DNA from: Vitreoscilla sp.
Lineage (GTDB): Bacteria; Pseudomonadota; Gammaproteobacteria; Burkholderiales; Neisseriaceae
Assembly: GCA_030150505.1 (NCBI GenBank)
Contig: JASLFS010000005.1
Coordinates: 1-52,670, forward strand
Direction: 5' to 3'
Length of the DNA: 52,670 nucleotides
Positions 23,679 through 31,509 of the stretch are shown here, piece after piece. Position numbers and translations under genes: made by a program. The notes beneath the pieces are model-generated. The model was not told where the DNA came from. It did no database searches and saw nothing but the letters and a program-made list of their open reading frames with translations. Numbering within the stretch: the first letter of the stretch is position 1; each line of letters starts with the position of its first letter.

Positions 23679-25322
23679 GCTTTTTCCTAAAGTGACTAAT
23701 TAAACCATTGGTTGATGAATCATGGGCTAGGTGGCCATTTTTGTCATGAAGCTCAGGTTCAATTTTTGCTGCAAGCACTTTACCATATTCAACACCCCAT
23801 TGGTCAAAAGAGTTGATTCCCCAAATAACACCTTGAACAAAAACTTTATGTTCATAGGCGGCCAGTAGCATTCCAAGATTAAATGGCGTGACTTTATCTA
23901 GCATGAGTATGTTGCTCGGTTGGTTCCCATGGAAGAGTTTTTGCGGGAGCAGGGAATCACGCTCAATATTGGTTAGGTTTTGTTGTTGTAGTTCTTGGTA
24001 AACTTGCGCTTCTGTTTTTCCTTGCATGAGGGCTTGAGCTTGTGCCAAAGCATTGGCTACCAATACATGGTGCTGATTTTTGGTTGTTCGGTGGCTATGA
24101 ATGGGAATAATGAAGTCACAAGGAACTAGTCGAGTACCTTGGTGGAGTAATTGAAAAAAAGCATGCTGGCAATTAACGCCTTCTTCTCCCCAAATAATAG
24201 GACCAGTATCAAAATCCAAGTAGGCGCCAGTACGACCATAGCGCTTTCCGTTACTTTCCATGTCGAGTTGTTGCAAATGAGCAGGGAAGCGTCTGAGCCC
24301 GTGGTCATAGGGAATGATGGCGTGACTGTGTGCGGCATAGAATGTGTTGTACCATAGGCCAATTAATGCCATTAAAACAGGGATGTTTTCACCAAATGGT
24401 GCATTAAAAAAATGGTCATCCATATTTCGAGCACCAGCAAGAAATTCTAAGAAATTTTCTTTACCAATGGCGCACATTAGAATTAAGCCAATGCTTGACC
24501 AGGTTGAATAGCGACCTCCGACCCACTCAAACATTGGGAAGATATTATCAGGTGATATACCAAACTGCGTTGCTTTTTCTATGGCGCTGGTTACCGCTAC
24601 AAAATGTTGAGGAATGGCTTGTGCTGACAAGGAATTGAGAAACCAAGCTTTTGCTGCTTCTGCATTGAGGAGTGTTTCTGGTGTGGTAAATGACTTACTG
24701 GCAATAATAAACAGGGTTGTCGCTGGGTTTAACTTATCTAGTAGTTGTTGTAATGGAGAGCCATCAACATTGGCAATAAAATGCAGATTTAAGTTTGGAT
24801 GCTGATAATGTTCTAAAGCTAAACAAGCCATTTGAGGACCTAAATCAGAGCCACCGATACCAATATTAACAATATCAGTAATGGCTTGTTGATTCGCGCC
24901 AAGGTGCTTTCCAGTGCGCACTGCTTCTGCAAAATTTAATGATTGATTTAAGGCTCCCTGAATAAGGGGAACGACGTTCTGACCATCTACTGTTATATTT
25001 TTGTTGAATCGGCTCGTAGCGCCGTGTGTAACACAGAACGGTGTTCACTGCTGTTAATTTTGATGCCAGATTGCATATCCAGCATCCATTGTTTTAATTG
25101 AGCAGTTTCAGCCAATTGCGTCAGTAATACCAATGTTTCCGAGGTAATCCTATTTTTACTGTAATCAAAAAGCAAATCATTGAGCTGAATGTGCATATTT
25201 TGAAATCTATTTGGATCGCCAGTAAATAAATCTCTCATGTGCAGAAATTTAGTAGCTCGTTGATGCTGATGCAGTTGAGCCCAGATACTGGTTTCATTGA
25301 TAGCAGTTTTACTCACGCTCAT
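23671..25322 (-). pseudogene. pgi: glucose-6-phosphate isomerase, disrupted by a frameshift
   Basis: Pgi interconverts glucose 6-phosphate and fructose 6-phosphate. The coding sequence is split between two frames. The first 109 codons run from ATG 25322 and hit TAA at 24993, after RADSTKI. Homology continues in the -1 frame from about 24999 (ITVDGQNVVP) to the stop at 23671, including NIGIGGSDLGP, ASKSFTTPET and the C-terminal SHFRKKH. Adding one A to the run of five A (minus strand, about 24999-25003) restores a continuous protein of about 550 residues. Everything else looks intact, so this is a very recent mutation or a homopolymer sequencing error. A GTG restart at 24921 would lack about 135 residues. 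Confidence 0.85.
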
Positions 25323-25335
25323 GGCCTATTGTGAA

Positions 25336-25881
25336 TTAATCTAGTTTAAGAAAATTATCGCGATAATATTTCATTTCTTCGATGCTCTCTTGGATATCAT
25401 CTAAGGCTTGGTGAGCACCACGTTTAATAACACCTTTGGCAATTTCAGGGCGCCAGCGGCGAGCTAACTCTTTTAATGTTGATACATCTAAATTGCGATA
25501 ATGGAAGTAATTTTCCAGTTTTGGCATGTAGCGCACCATAAAGCGACGGTCTTGATGGATCGTATTACCACACATTGGGCTGGTTTTTTCTGGAACCCAT
25601 TCTTGTAAGAATGCAATTAGTTTTTCTTCAACTTCAGCTTCGGTTAATGAAGATACTTTAACACGCTCAGTTAGGCCCGTTCGGCCATGAGTAGCGGTAT
25701 TCCATTCGTCCATATTGTCCATCATTTCATCGCTTTGATGAATGACGAAAATATCTGATTGTGCCAAGGTATTGAGATTTTTGTCTGTTATAATCATGGC
25801 AACTTCAATAATACGGTCGTGTTCAGGGTTTAAGCCCGTCATTTCCATATCTAACCAAACTAAGTTTTCGGCGTTTTGCAT
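25336..25881 (-). CDS. orn: oligoribonuclease
   Basis: 3'-5' exonuclease that degrades RNA dinucleotides, including pGpG from c-di-GMP turnover. I start at 25881 (MQNAENLVWLDMEMTGL), giving 181 residues as in E. coli; the frame is open to 25941 but the extra 20 residues have no counterpart. The DEDDh residues are visible: Asp and Glu in WLDMEMTG, Asp in IHQDRRF, and His and Asp in HQALDDIQ. It lies 13 bases upstream of the pgi start on the same strand. Confidence 0.94.
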   Translation of the reverse strand: MQNAENLVWLDMEMTGLNPEHDRIIEVAMIITDKNLNTLAQSDIFVIHQSDEMMDNMDEWNTATHGRTGLTERVKVSSLTEAEVEEKLIAFLQEWVPEKTSPMCGNTIHQDRRFMVRYMPKLENYFHYRNLDVSTLKELARRWRPEIAKGVIKRGAHQALDDIQESIEEMKYYRDNFLKLD

Positions 25882-26018
25882 AGGATTTAGTGTGCCTTTT
25901 TGTATGAAATGATGATAAATCCCTGTATTGTGCAGCACCACACTTGAATTTTCAACTTCACAGTCTTAGTTTTATCGTTATTAAGCGATAAGAAAGCCTG
26001 CTAAATAAAGAGTTTTTT

Positions 26019-27269
26019 ATGGTACAAGGATTATTTTTATTATTTTTTGCAGTGACAATGCTGGGGAAATTGTATTTATCAATACGGCAAAGTCAGGCAG
26101 TTCTTTCTCATCGAGGATATGTACCTGATGATTTTGATAAGCAAGTGACTTTAGACGAGCATCAGAAAGCAGCAGATTATACTTTAGCCAAACAACGTTT
26201 AGCACGTTATGAAATTCTTTTTCAGGCAGCCTTGTTATTGGTTTTTACTTTAGGTGGTGGACTCAATTTATTGGCTTCATTGTCGTTGAAATGGATGAAT
26301 GGTCCTATTAGCCAAGGTGTGTTGCTGATTATTTTATTTAGTATTGTGAACGGTGTTTTATCGATGCCATTTTCTTTATACCAAACCTTTGTAATTGAGA
26401 ATCGTTTTGGGTTTAATAAATCAACATTCAAAATGTTTATTGTTGATCAGATTAAAGGCACGGTGCTGGGGTTGGTTCTTGGTGTTCCTTTGTTATATGC
26501 CGTTATTTATTTGATGGGAGCAATGGGCGGGGCTTGGTGGCTATATGTTTGGGCATTATGGTTAGTATTTTCTTTGGTTCTAATGTGGGCATTTCCAAAA
26601 TGGATAGCACCCATTTTCAACCAATTTAAACCATTAGAAGATGAATCGTTGAAAAGTCGAATTGAAGCGTTGCTTAGCAGAACAGGTTTTAAAAGTGATG
26701 GCGTTTTTGTGATGGATGGTTCGAAGCGCTCAGGACATGGTAATGCTTACTTTACAGGATTAGGTAAACAAAAACGCATTGTCTTTTTTGATACATTGCT
26801 AGAGTCATTAAGCGAGCGAGAAGTTGAAGCGGTATTGGCGCATGAATTAGGACACTTTAAGCACAAGCATATTTTGAAGCAAATGTTTATTACATTTGGT
26901 TTGGCATTGTTGGTGCTGTATGTTTTGGGTTTGTTAATGCCCAATATCCAGTTTTATGAGGGTTTAGGTGTTCAGGCTGAATTTAGAAGCCATGCCATGG
27001 CATTGTTATTGTTTATGTTGGTATTACCTCTATTTACATTTCCATTCTCGCCATTAAGCAGTTTAATGTCTCGCAAGAATGAGTTTGAAGCTGATCGATT
27101 TGCAGCGAAAGAATCCTCAGCAAAAGATTTGTGTTCAGCTTTAACTAAACTATATCGTTCAAATGCAGCAACGTTAACTCCTGATGCGTGGTATTCTCGT
27201 TTCTACGATTCACATCCAAATGCCAGTGAGCGTTTGGCTGCTTTACATCCTCTACAAGAGTTAAAATAA
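26019..27269 (+). CDS. M48-family membrane metalloprotease (Ste24-like)
   Basis: Inner-membrane zinc protease resembling CAAX prenyl protease Ste24; in bacteria such proteins act in membrane protein quality control. The 416 residues have about six or seven hydrophobic segments, an N-terminal YVPDDFDKQVTLDEHQKAADYT block typical of the Ste24 N-domain, the zinc motif HELGH (His275, Glu276, His279), and the third ligand in NEFEADRFA (about 353-361). The C-terminus has SHPNASERLAAL. rsgA follows after two bases, so the two are co-translated. A DUS copy lies inside the gene at 26221-26232. Confidence 0.93.
   Translation: MVQGLFLLFFAVTMLGKLYLSIRQSQAVLSHRGYVPDDFDKQVTLDEHQKAADYTLAKQRLARYEILFQAALLLVFTLGGGLNLLASLSLKWMNGPISQGVLLIILFSIVNGVLSMPFSLYQTFVIENRFGFNKSTFKMFIVDQIKGTVLGLVLGVPLLYAVIYLMGAMGGAWWLYVWALWLVFSLVLMWAFPKWIAPIFNQFKPLEDESLKSRIEALLSRTGFKSDGVFVMDGSKRSGHGNAYFTGLGKQKRIVFFDTLLESLSEREVEAVLAHELGHFKHKHILKQMFITFGLALLVLYVLGLLMPNIQFYEGLGVQAEFRSHAMALLLFMLVLPLFTFPFSPLSSLMSRKNEFEADRFAAKESSAKDLCSALTKLYRSNAATLTPDAWYSRFYDSHPNASERLAALHPLQELK
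26221..26232 (-). repeat. DNA uptake sequence, coding copy
   Basis: TTCAGGCAGCCT, the reverse complement of AGGCTGCCTGAA, inside the M48 protease gene. Confidence 0.85.
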
Positions 27270-27271
27270 AC

Positions 27272-28135
27272 ATGCAAAAAGCACAAATTATTACAAGTTA
27301 TGGTCGTCGTTACATTGTTCGTGATGAAGCGGGGGTTCGCTTTGATGCCACAACTCGGAAAAAAAGAGTGGATTATGCATGTGGAGATTGGGTTAATATT
27401 ACCCCGATTAATGCAGAGCAAGTGGTTATTGAAGACTTCTTACCACGAAGTAGTTTGCTGTATCGCCAAGATGCATTTAAAAGTAAATTGATTGCAGCGA
27501 ATGTAACGCAATTATTAATAGTTGTTGCCAGCGAACCTTCGCCAAACGAAATGTTGGTACAGCGCGCATTGTTGGCTGCAGAGGCGGCGAATATTAAAGC
27601 CACAATTGTTTTGAATAAAAATGATTTAGCCGGAAGCGATGTATGGGCGAACACTTTCTCGTTCTATGAAAGTTTAGGATATGATTTTGTTCGAGTGAGT
27701 GCTTTGGATGGTGCTAATAGCTTATTGCCTATATTAGAAGGGCATTGCAATATCTTTTTAGGGCAATCGGGTATGGGGAAATCAACATTAACCAATGCTT
27801 TATTGGGAGAGAATATTGCTAGAACGGGTGATATTTCTGTTGCTTTAGATTCGGGCAAACACACAACTACTCATGCTCAATTATATGATTTAAATGAAAA
27901 TACTCAAATTCTAGATTCTCCAGGATTACAAGCTTTTGGATTACATCATTTGAATTCTGTTGATTTGTTGCATTACTTCCCTGATTTAAGACATTTGGTT
28001 GGGGAGTGTAAATTTCACAATTGTACTCATAGAAAAGAGCCTGGCTGTGCTGTTAAAACGGCTGCAGAGGTCGGTGCCGTGCAAGAAAAAAGGGTATTGT
28101 TTTTGCAGTCTATTACAGATGAGCTGTTAAGATAA
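27272..28135 (+). CDS. rsgA: ribosome small subunit-dependent GTPase A
   Basis: Circularly permuted GTPase that assists late 30S ribosome maturation. The 287 residues comprise an N-terminal OB fold, then G motifs in permuted order: NKND (G4, about 110-113), the Walker A GQSGMGKST (about 164-172), and DSPG (G3). A C-terminal zinc-binding region has CKFHNCTHRKEPGC. It is directly downstream of the M48 protease gene with a two-base gap. A strong bidirectional terminator follows. Confidence 0.95.
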   Translation: MQKAQIITSYGRRYIVRDEAGVRFDATTRKKRVDYACGDWVNITPINAEQVVIEDFLPRSSLLYRQDAFKSKLIAANVTQLLIVVASEPSPNEMLVQRALLAAEAANIKATIVLNKNDLAGSDVWANTFSFYESLGYDFVRVSALDGANSLLPILEGHCNIFLGQSGMGKSTLTNALLGENIARTGDISVALDSGKHTTTHAQLYDLNENTQILDSPGLQAFGLHHLNSVDLLHYFPDLRHLVGECKFHNCTHRKEPGCAVKTAAEVGAVQEKRVLFLQSITDELLR

Positions 28136-28146
28136 TTAAGCAATAT

Positions 28147-28182
28147 AAAAAAAGCCTCTATTTTAATGAATAGAGGCTTTTT
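28147..28182. terminator. bidirectional terminator between rsgA and the PPIase genes
   Basis: AAAAGCCTCTATT/AATAGAGGCTTTTT stem with flanking A- and T-runs, between convergent genes. Confidence 0.88.
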
Positions 28183-28202
28183 AACATGAAGAACAGAGTA
28201 GG

Positions 28203-28958
28203 TTACTTAACCCCAGCTTCTTCTAGGATTTTAGCCACTTTGTCCATCACTTTGCTTGTGCGAATTTGATCCAATAAAGTCTCTTTCATTTGAGCAAATG
28301 GTACTTTTTCAGCTGTTGTTCTTGTATCAGATATGCGAATCAAGAAATATTGACCATCTAATTGAATTGGTTTAGCTGTAATCTCATTTTTTACCATTTG
28401 TTGAGCAGCATTGGCTAGCTCTGGTGGTAATTGTTGAGGAGTTAACCAGTCAGATTGGAAGTTAGATAGGTCTCCATGCTGTTTAGCCAAGTTCTCAAAA
28501 GTCATGCCTTTAACTAGCAATTCTTGTGCTTTTAAGGCAGCCTCTTCGCTTTCGAAAGCAATATTTTGCAAACGAATTTCTCGGGTTGCATTGTTATAAG
28601 CTTCCAATAGTTCTTGGTCGGATACTTGAATGCTTTGTTTTAAATATTCAACGTATTCGTTAGCGTAAAACTGAGCTTCAAAGTTGGCAAACTGTGCTTT
28701 GATTTCTGGCTTTTGATCCAAGCCTTCTTTCAAAGCTGCTGCTTTTAAAACATCAGCTTGTTGTAGATTCTTAGCGATTTCTTTTTTAATTTCTACCGCT
28801 TCATTTTCAGGTAGAGCAGTCTGCCCCATTTGAGCCATTTGTTGCACAACTACTTTGTAAGTTGCTTCAACACGCAACTTATCAATTTCAGGTGCTTTTG
28901 CGATTGCTAACCCAAAAACTGACGCAGCTAAAGTTGCTGCAATCCATTTTTTATTCAT
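28203..28958 (-). CDS. periplasmic parvulin-type peptidyl-prolyl isomerase / SurA-like chaperone
   Basis: A 251-residue exported protein. Residues 1-20 form a signal peptide ending A-I-A. An N-terminal helical chaperone-like region (about 25-110) is followed by a PPIC/rotamase domain (about 115-215), with REIRLQNIAFESEEAA, LAKQHGDLSNFQSDWLTPQQLP and GQYFLIRISDTR. The arrangement resembles SurA/PrsA-type foldases assisting outer-membrane or pilus proteins. A second, longer parvulin lies 21 bases upstream, so the two form a tandem pair of paralogues within the yciB-yciI-bolA cluster. Key parvulin residues look degenerate, so catalytic activity is uncertain. Confidence 0.85.
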   Translation of the reverse strand: MNKKWIAATLAASVFGLAIAKAPEIDKLRVEATYKVVVQQMAQMGQTALPENEAVEIKKEIAKNLQQADVLKAAALKEGLDQKPEIKAQFANFEAQFYANEYVEYLKQSIQVSDQELLEAYNNATREIRLQNIAFESEEAALKAQELLVKGMTFENLAKQHGDLSNFQSDWLTPQQLPPELANAAQQMVKNEITAKPIQLDGQYFLIRISDTRTTAEKVPFAQMKETLLDQIRTSKVMDKVAKILEEAGVK

Positions 28959-28979
28959 GTTATGCCCTTGTTGAAAGAA

Positions 28980-29876
28980 TTAGTTATTCTCTTTGATGTT
29001 GGCTTTTCTATAAAGCTGACCAATAGCATTATCAATACGTTGGTTTTGTAAGCTGGCTTTAATTGCGCTTTCTACCTCAGAAAATTGAGGAATATCTACA
29101 GCTCTACGCTCAGTAATGGCGAAGATCGCGTACATTGTCTGACCAGTCATGTCTTGGCTTTGTAGAGCTGTTTTGGTGTAATCACCTTTTTTCAAGTCTT
29201 TTAGAGCTGTATATAGTGGAGGAGCACCAGCTTCTAAGTCTTTTAGGCGAACATAACCTTCTTTGTAACCACCAGTTGTTTTTACTTCAGGATCTTCTGA
29301 GTATTTTTTAGCAGTTGCTTTGAAATCTTTTTTCTTGCTTAAATCAGACAATGCTTGATTTGCTTTTTTCTCATCGCTTGTTACGATTTCAGCCAATTGA
29401 ATTTCTTCAGTGCCTTTGTAAATGCTAACAACTTTGTCATATTCAGCTTTAATGTCTTTGTCTGTCACTGGGTTTTTTTCGACAGCTTTAAACATAAAAC
29501 CTTGTACTAATAAATCATTTTCAAATTGAGCTAAATCTTTTTGGAAGTTAGCATCTTTATCTGAGCCGTTCTTTTTAGCTTGTTCTTTAATATCCGTGAT
29601 GATTTTTTTAAATTCATCGGTATTTTGAATTTTTTGTTTTTTAGCTTCTTGAACGATTAAAGTTTGTGTCACTAAACGATTTAATAGGTTTTGGCGAAGT
29701 TCTGGAGAGTCCTGTACTTGATTTTGGCTTTGTTCTTTTAGGAACGCAACTTGGCTATCAATTTCTTTACTGTCAATTACTTGACCATTAATTGTTACCA
29801 ATGGTTTTGCCATTAGGCCACCAGAAAATGCTAAAGCCAAGGCTGCAACTGTTAAACGTAGTTGAGATTTTTTCAT
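28980..29876 (-). CDS. periplasmic parvulin-type peptidyl-prolyl isomerase
   Basis: A 298-residue exported foldase. Residues 1-23 are a signal peptide (MKKSQLRLTV start, G-L-M-A cleavage). A Lys/Gln/Asp-rich helical N-domain (about 30-150) precedes a PPIC rotamase domain (about 155-260) with EIQLAEIVTSDEKKANQ, AKKYSEDPEVKTTGGYKEGYVR and MYAIFAITERRAVDIP. The intact GGYKEG motif suggests real prolyl-isomerase activity. It is the upstream partner of the second parvulin and follows bolA by 24 bases. Neisserial genomes have a comparable gene here, but I cannot assign a symbol. Confidence 0.87.
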   Translation of the reverse strand: MKKSQLRLTVAALALAFSGGLMAKPLVTINGQVIDSKEIDSQVAFLKEQSQNQVQDSPELRQNLLNRLVTQTLIVQEAKKQKIQNTDEFKKIITDIKEQAKKNGSDKDANFQKDLAQFENDLLVQGFMFKAVEKNPVTDKDIKAEYDKVVSIYKGTEEIQLAEIVTSDEKKANQALSDLSKKKDFKATAKKYSEDPEVKTTGGYKEGYVRLKDLEAGAPPLYTALKDLKKGDYTKTALQSQDMTGQTMYAIFAITERRAVDIPQFSEVESAIKASLQNQRIDNAIGQLYRKANIKENN

Positions 29877-29900
29877 TGTGAATACTTTCTTAATTGTTCT

Positions 29901-30170
29901 TTACTTCGCTACTTGTTGATATTCAGTAGCAGTCAGTGCCCGAATATTTAGAGCATGTATTTTACTGTCATAGAGGTCTTTGAGCAAATCCTGGATCAAG
30001 CGTTGACGTGTAATTCGAGATTTATCAATAAAAACATCGCTAACAATTAAAAGTTTATAGTGACCACCACCAGAATTTCCTGCGTGCCCTGCATGGCGAA
30101 AACTATCATCCTCGTACTCTAGCACAAGCGGGTTTAATGATTGAAGTCTTTCGTTAAAAATCTTTTCCAT
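29901..30170 (-). CDS. bolA: BolA-family protein
   Basis: A small (89-residue) BolA-fold protein; members work with monothiol glutaredoxins in iron-sulfur trafficking and affect cell morphology. The typical segments are present: FNERLQSLNPLVLEYEDDS, the histidine region RHAGHAGNSGGGHYKLLIVS, the RITRQRLIQDLL helix and HALNIRALT. It abuts yciI (the ATG overlaps the yciI stop by one base). A monothiol glutaredoxin is not in the window; the grxC at 48021 is dithiol. Confidence 0.92.
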   Translation of the reverse strand: MEKIFNERLQSLNPLVLEYEDDSFRHAGHAGNSGGGHYKLLIVSDVFIDKSRITRQRLIQDLLKDLYDSKIHALNIRALTATEYQQVAK

Positions 30171-30457
30171 TATGGTAGTGCCTGTACAAAAGGTTTAATA
30201 AGGATTTCTTCATAAACTCCAGCATGTACGTAAGGATCATCGCTTGCCCAAGCTTCAGCGTCATCTAAAGTATTAAATTCAGCAATAATTAGGCTGCCTG
30301 AAACAATATCTGGGTTTTCTGGTTGTGGGTTAGGGCCCGCTACCACTAGGCGGTTTTCTTGTTGTAATAGCTTTAAGCGTTTTAAATGATCTGGGCGAGC
30401 AGCTAAACGAGCTTCCATGCTGTCATCAGTATCAGTCGCGAGTATCATATATAGCAT
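30170..30457 (-). CDS. yciI: YciI-family protein
   Basis: A 95-residue protein with the YCII ferredoxin-like fold: MLYMILATDTDDSMEAR, RPDHLKRLKLL with the conserved His, LVVAGPNPQ, GSLIIAEF and AEAWASDDPYVHAGVYE. Its function is unknown; the fold has a His-Asp pair suggesting an enzyme. I start at 30457 because the upstream extension overlaps yciB and lacks homology. It follows yciB by one base and precedes bolA, an order typical of Neisseriaceae. A full DNA uptake sequence lies inside it at 30291-30302. Confidence 0.92.
   Translation of the reverse strand: MLYMILATDTDDSMEARLAARPDHLKRLKLLQQENRLVVAGPNPQPENPDIVSGSLIIAEFNTLDDAEAWASDDPYVHAGVYEEILIKPFVQALP
30291..30302 (+). repeat. DNA uptake sequence, coding copy
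   Basis: An exact AGGCTGCCTGAA inside yciI. Confidence 0.85.
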
Positions 30458-30458
30458 G

Positions 30459-30995
30459 TTATTTTGTATCCTCAGGAAGGTGTTTTGAAATAAAGAAAGC
30501 TTGGACAATAAAAAAGACTAACATGAGTCCAGTAAAGCCAAATGTTTTATAACTTACCCATTGGTCTTGGGTGAAATTATAAGCCACCCAAAGATTAATT
30601 GTGCCAGTTGCGGCAAAAAAAGCAATCCATGCATAAGCCAGTTTATTCCATACATTATCAGGCAGTTTTAATTCTTTACCCATCAATAGTTTTAAACCAT
30701 TTTTCTTCATAATTTGGCTAACTAAAATAGCAATGGCTGTTGCCCATAATAACAAACTGGCTTTCCATTTAATAAAATCAGCATTGTTAGTGATAATGGT
30801 TGCACCACCAAAAACAACAATTAAGCCAAGGCTAATCCACTGCATTGGCTCTAAATGTTTAACTTTTATCCAAGTTATAGCTGCTTGTCCAACACCAACA
30901 ACCACAGCAACGGCAGTTGCAATTCTAATGTCTTTTGTTAAGTAATATGCAACAAAAAAAAGAATTAATGCTAAGAAATCACCTAAAGCTTTCAT
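30459..30995 (-). CDS. yciB: inner membrane septation protein A family
   Basis: A 178-residue polytopic inner-membrane protein with five to six hydrophobic helices (about residues 5-22, 28-45, 53-68, 80-95, 119-137, 150-170). It shows the family pattern KALGDFLALILFFVAYY, WISLGLIVVFGGATI and VWNKLAYAWIAFF. YciB proteins affect cell envelope synthesis and septation, and the molecular role is unsettled. It is the first gene of the minus-strand cluster yciB-yciI-bolA-PPIase-PPIase and probably carries the operon promoter in the upstream 500-base gap. Confidence 0.92.
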   Translation of the reverse strand: MKALGDFLALILFFVAYYLTKDIRIATAVAVVVGVGQAAITWIKVKHLEPMQWISLGLIVVFGGATIITNNADFIKWKASLLLWATAIAILVSQIMKKNGLKLLMGKELKLPDNVWNKLAYAWIAFFAATGTINLWVAYNFTQDQWVSYKTFGFTGLMLVFFIVQAFFISKHLPEDTK

Positions 30996-31509
30996 AAAAC
31001 CTCGTTAATCTATGATTGAGTTTTAATTTGTAATAATGGAGGCTAATTTTATTATTTCAAGTAGATTAACAACTTAATTGGCATTTTTATGGCCTTATAT
31101 TTCAATAGGAATTAAATGAAAAGGGTGCTATACGCATAAGTTAAGTGTAAAATGCTGTATGATGTCACCTCGAAACTTTCCTTGCTAAAATCGGGGGTTT
31201 ATCAAGTAAAGTAAGCGAAAATAGCGAGAATATTAAAAAAATATTAACAGAGTTTGATTTAGGTAAAGTTACCAAAGTTAAATAATTGTCATCATTATGA
31301 TAACAACCAATGGTATTTTATGTACATTTCATAAAAAGCTGTTGTATACTTAATATGAATAAACCTAAGTTATTAAATTGGGTTTTTGTATATTGAGTTC
31401 CATTTTAAATTTTAAAAAATCCAACCAAATTGGGTTGGATATATTTGTATTCATTAATTCGCACTGGTTCAAATAAAAAGTGCTTGAATAAATAACACGG
31501 GGATAGGTT
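30996..31509. other. intergenic region between yciB and fimV
   Basis: These 514 bases lie between divergent genes. No start-codon-led gene is seen. A stop-to-stop open frame without ATG, GTG or TTG at 31163-31285 (plus) reads FLAKIGGLSSKVSENSENIK and onwards, and could be a gene remnant. An 8-bp-arm inverted repeat (ATCCAACC/GGTTGGAT) at 31419-31440 lies in the likely fimV leader. The rest is AT-rich. Confidence 0.55.
31419..31440. repeat. inverted repeat in the fimV leader
   Basis: ATCCAACC-AAATTG-GGTTGGAT, about 70 bases before the fimV start. There is no clear T-run; it may be an operator or an mRNA hairpin. Confidence 0.55.

Noticed and set aside
23671..24921. Treating the C-terminal part of pgi as a separate intact gene starting at GTG 24921
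   Set aside because: That start lies inside conserved Pgi sequence (AVRTGKHLG), has no convincing ribosome-binding site, and would lack about 135 N-terminal residues.
31163..31285. Annotating the startless open frame as a real small gene
   Set aside because: It has no ATG, GTG or TTG in frame and no ribosome-binding site; I list it only as a possible remnant.
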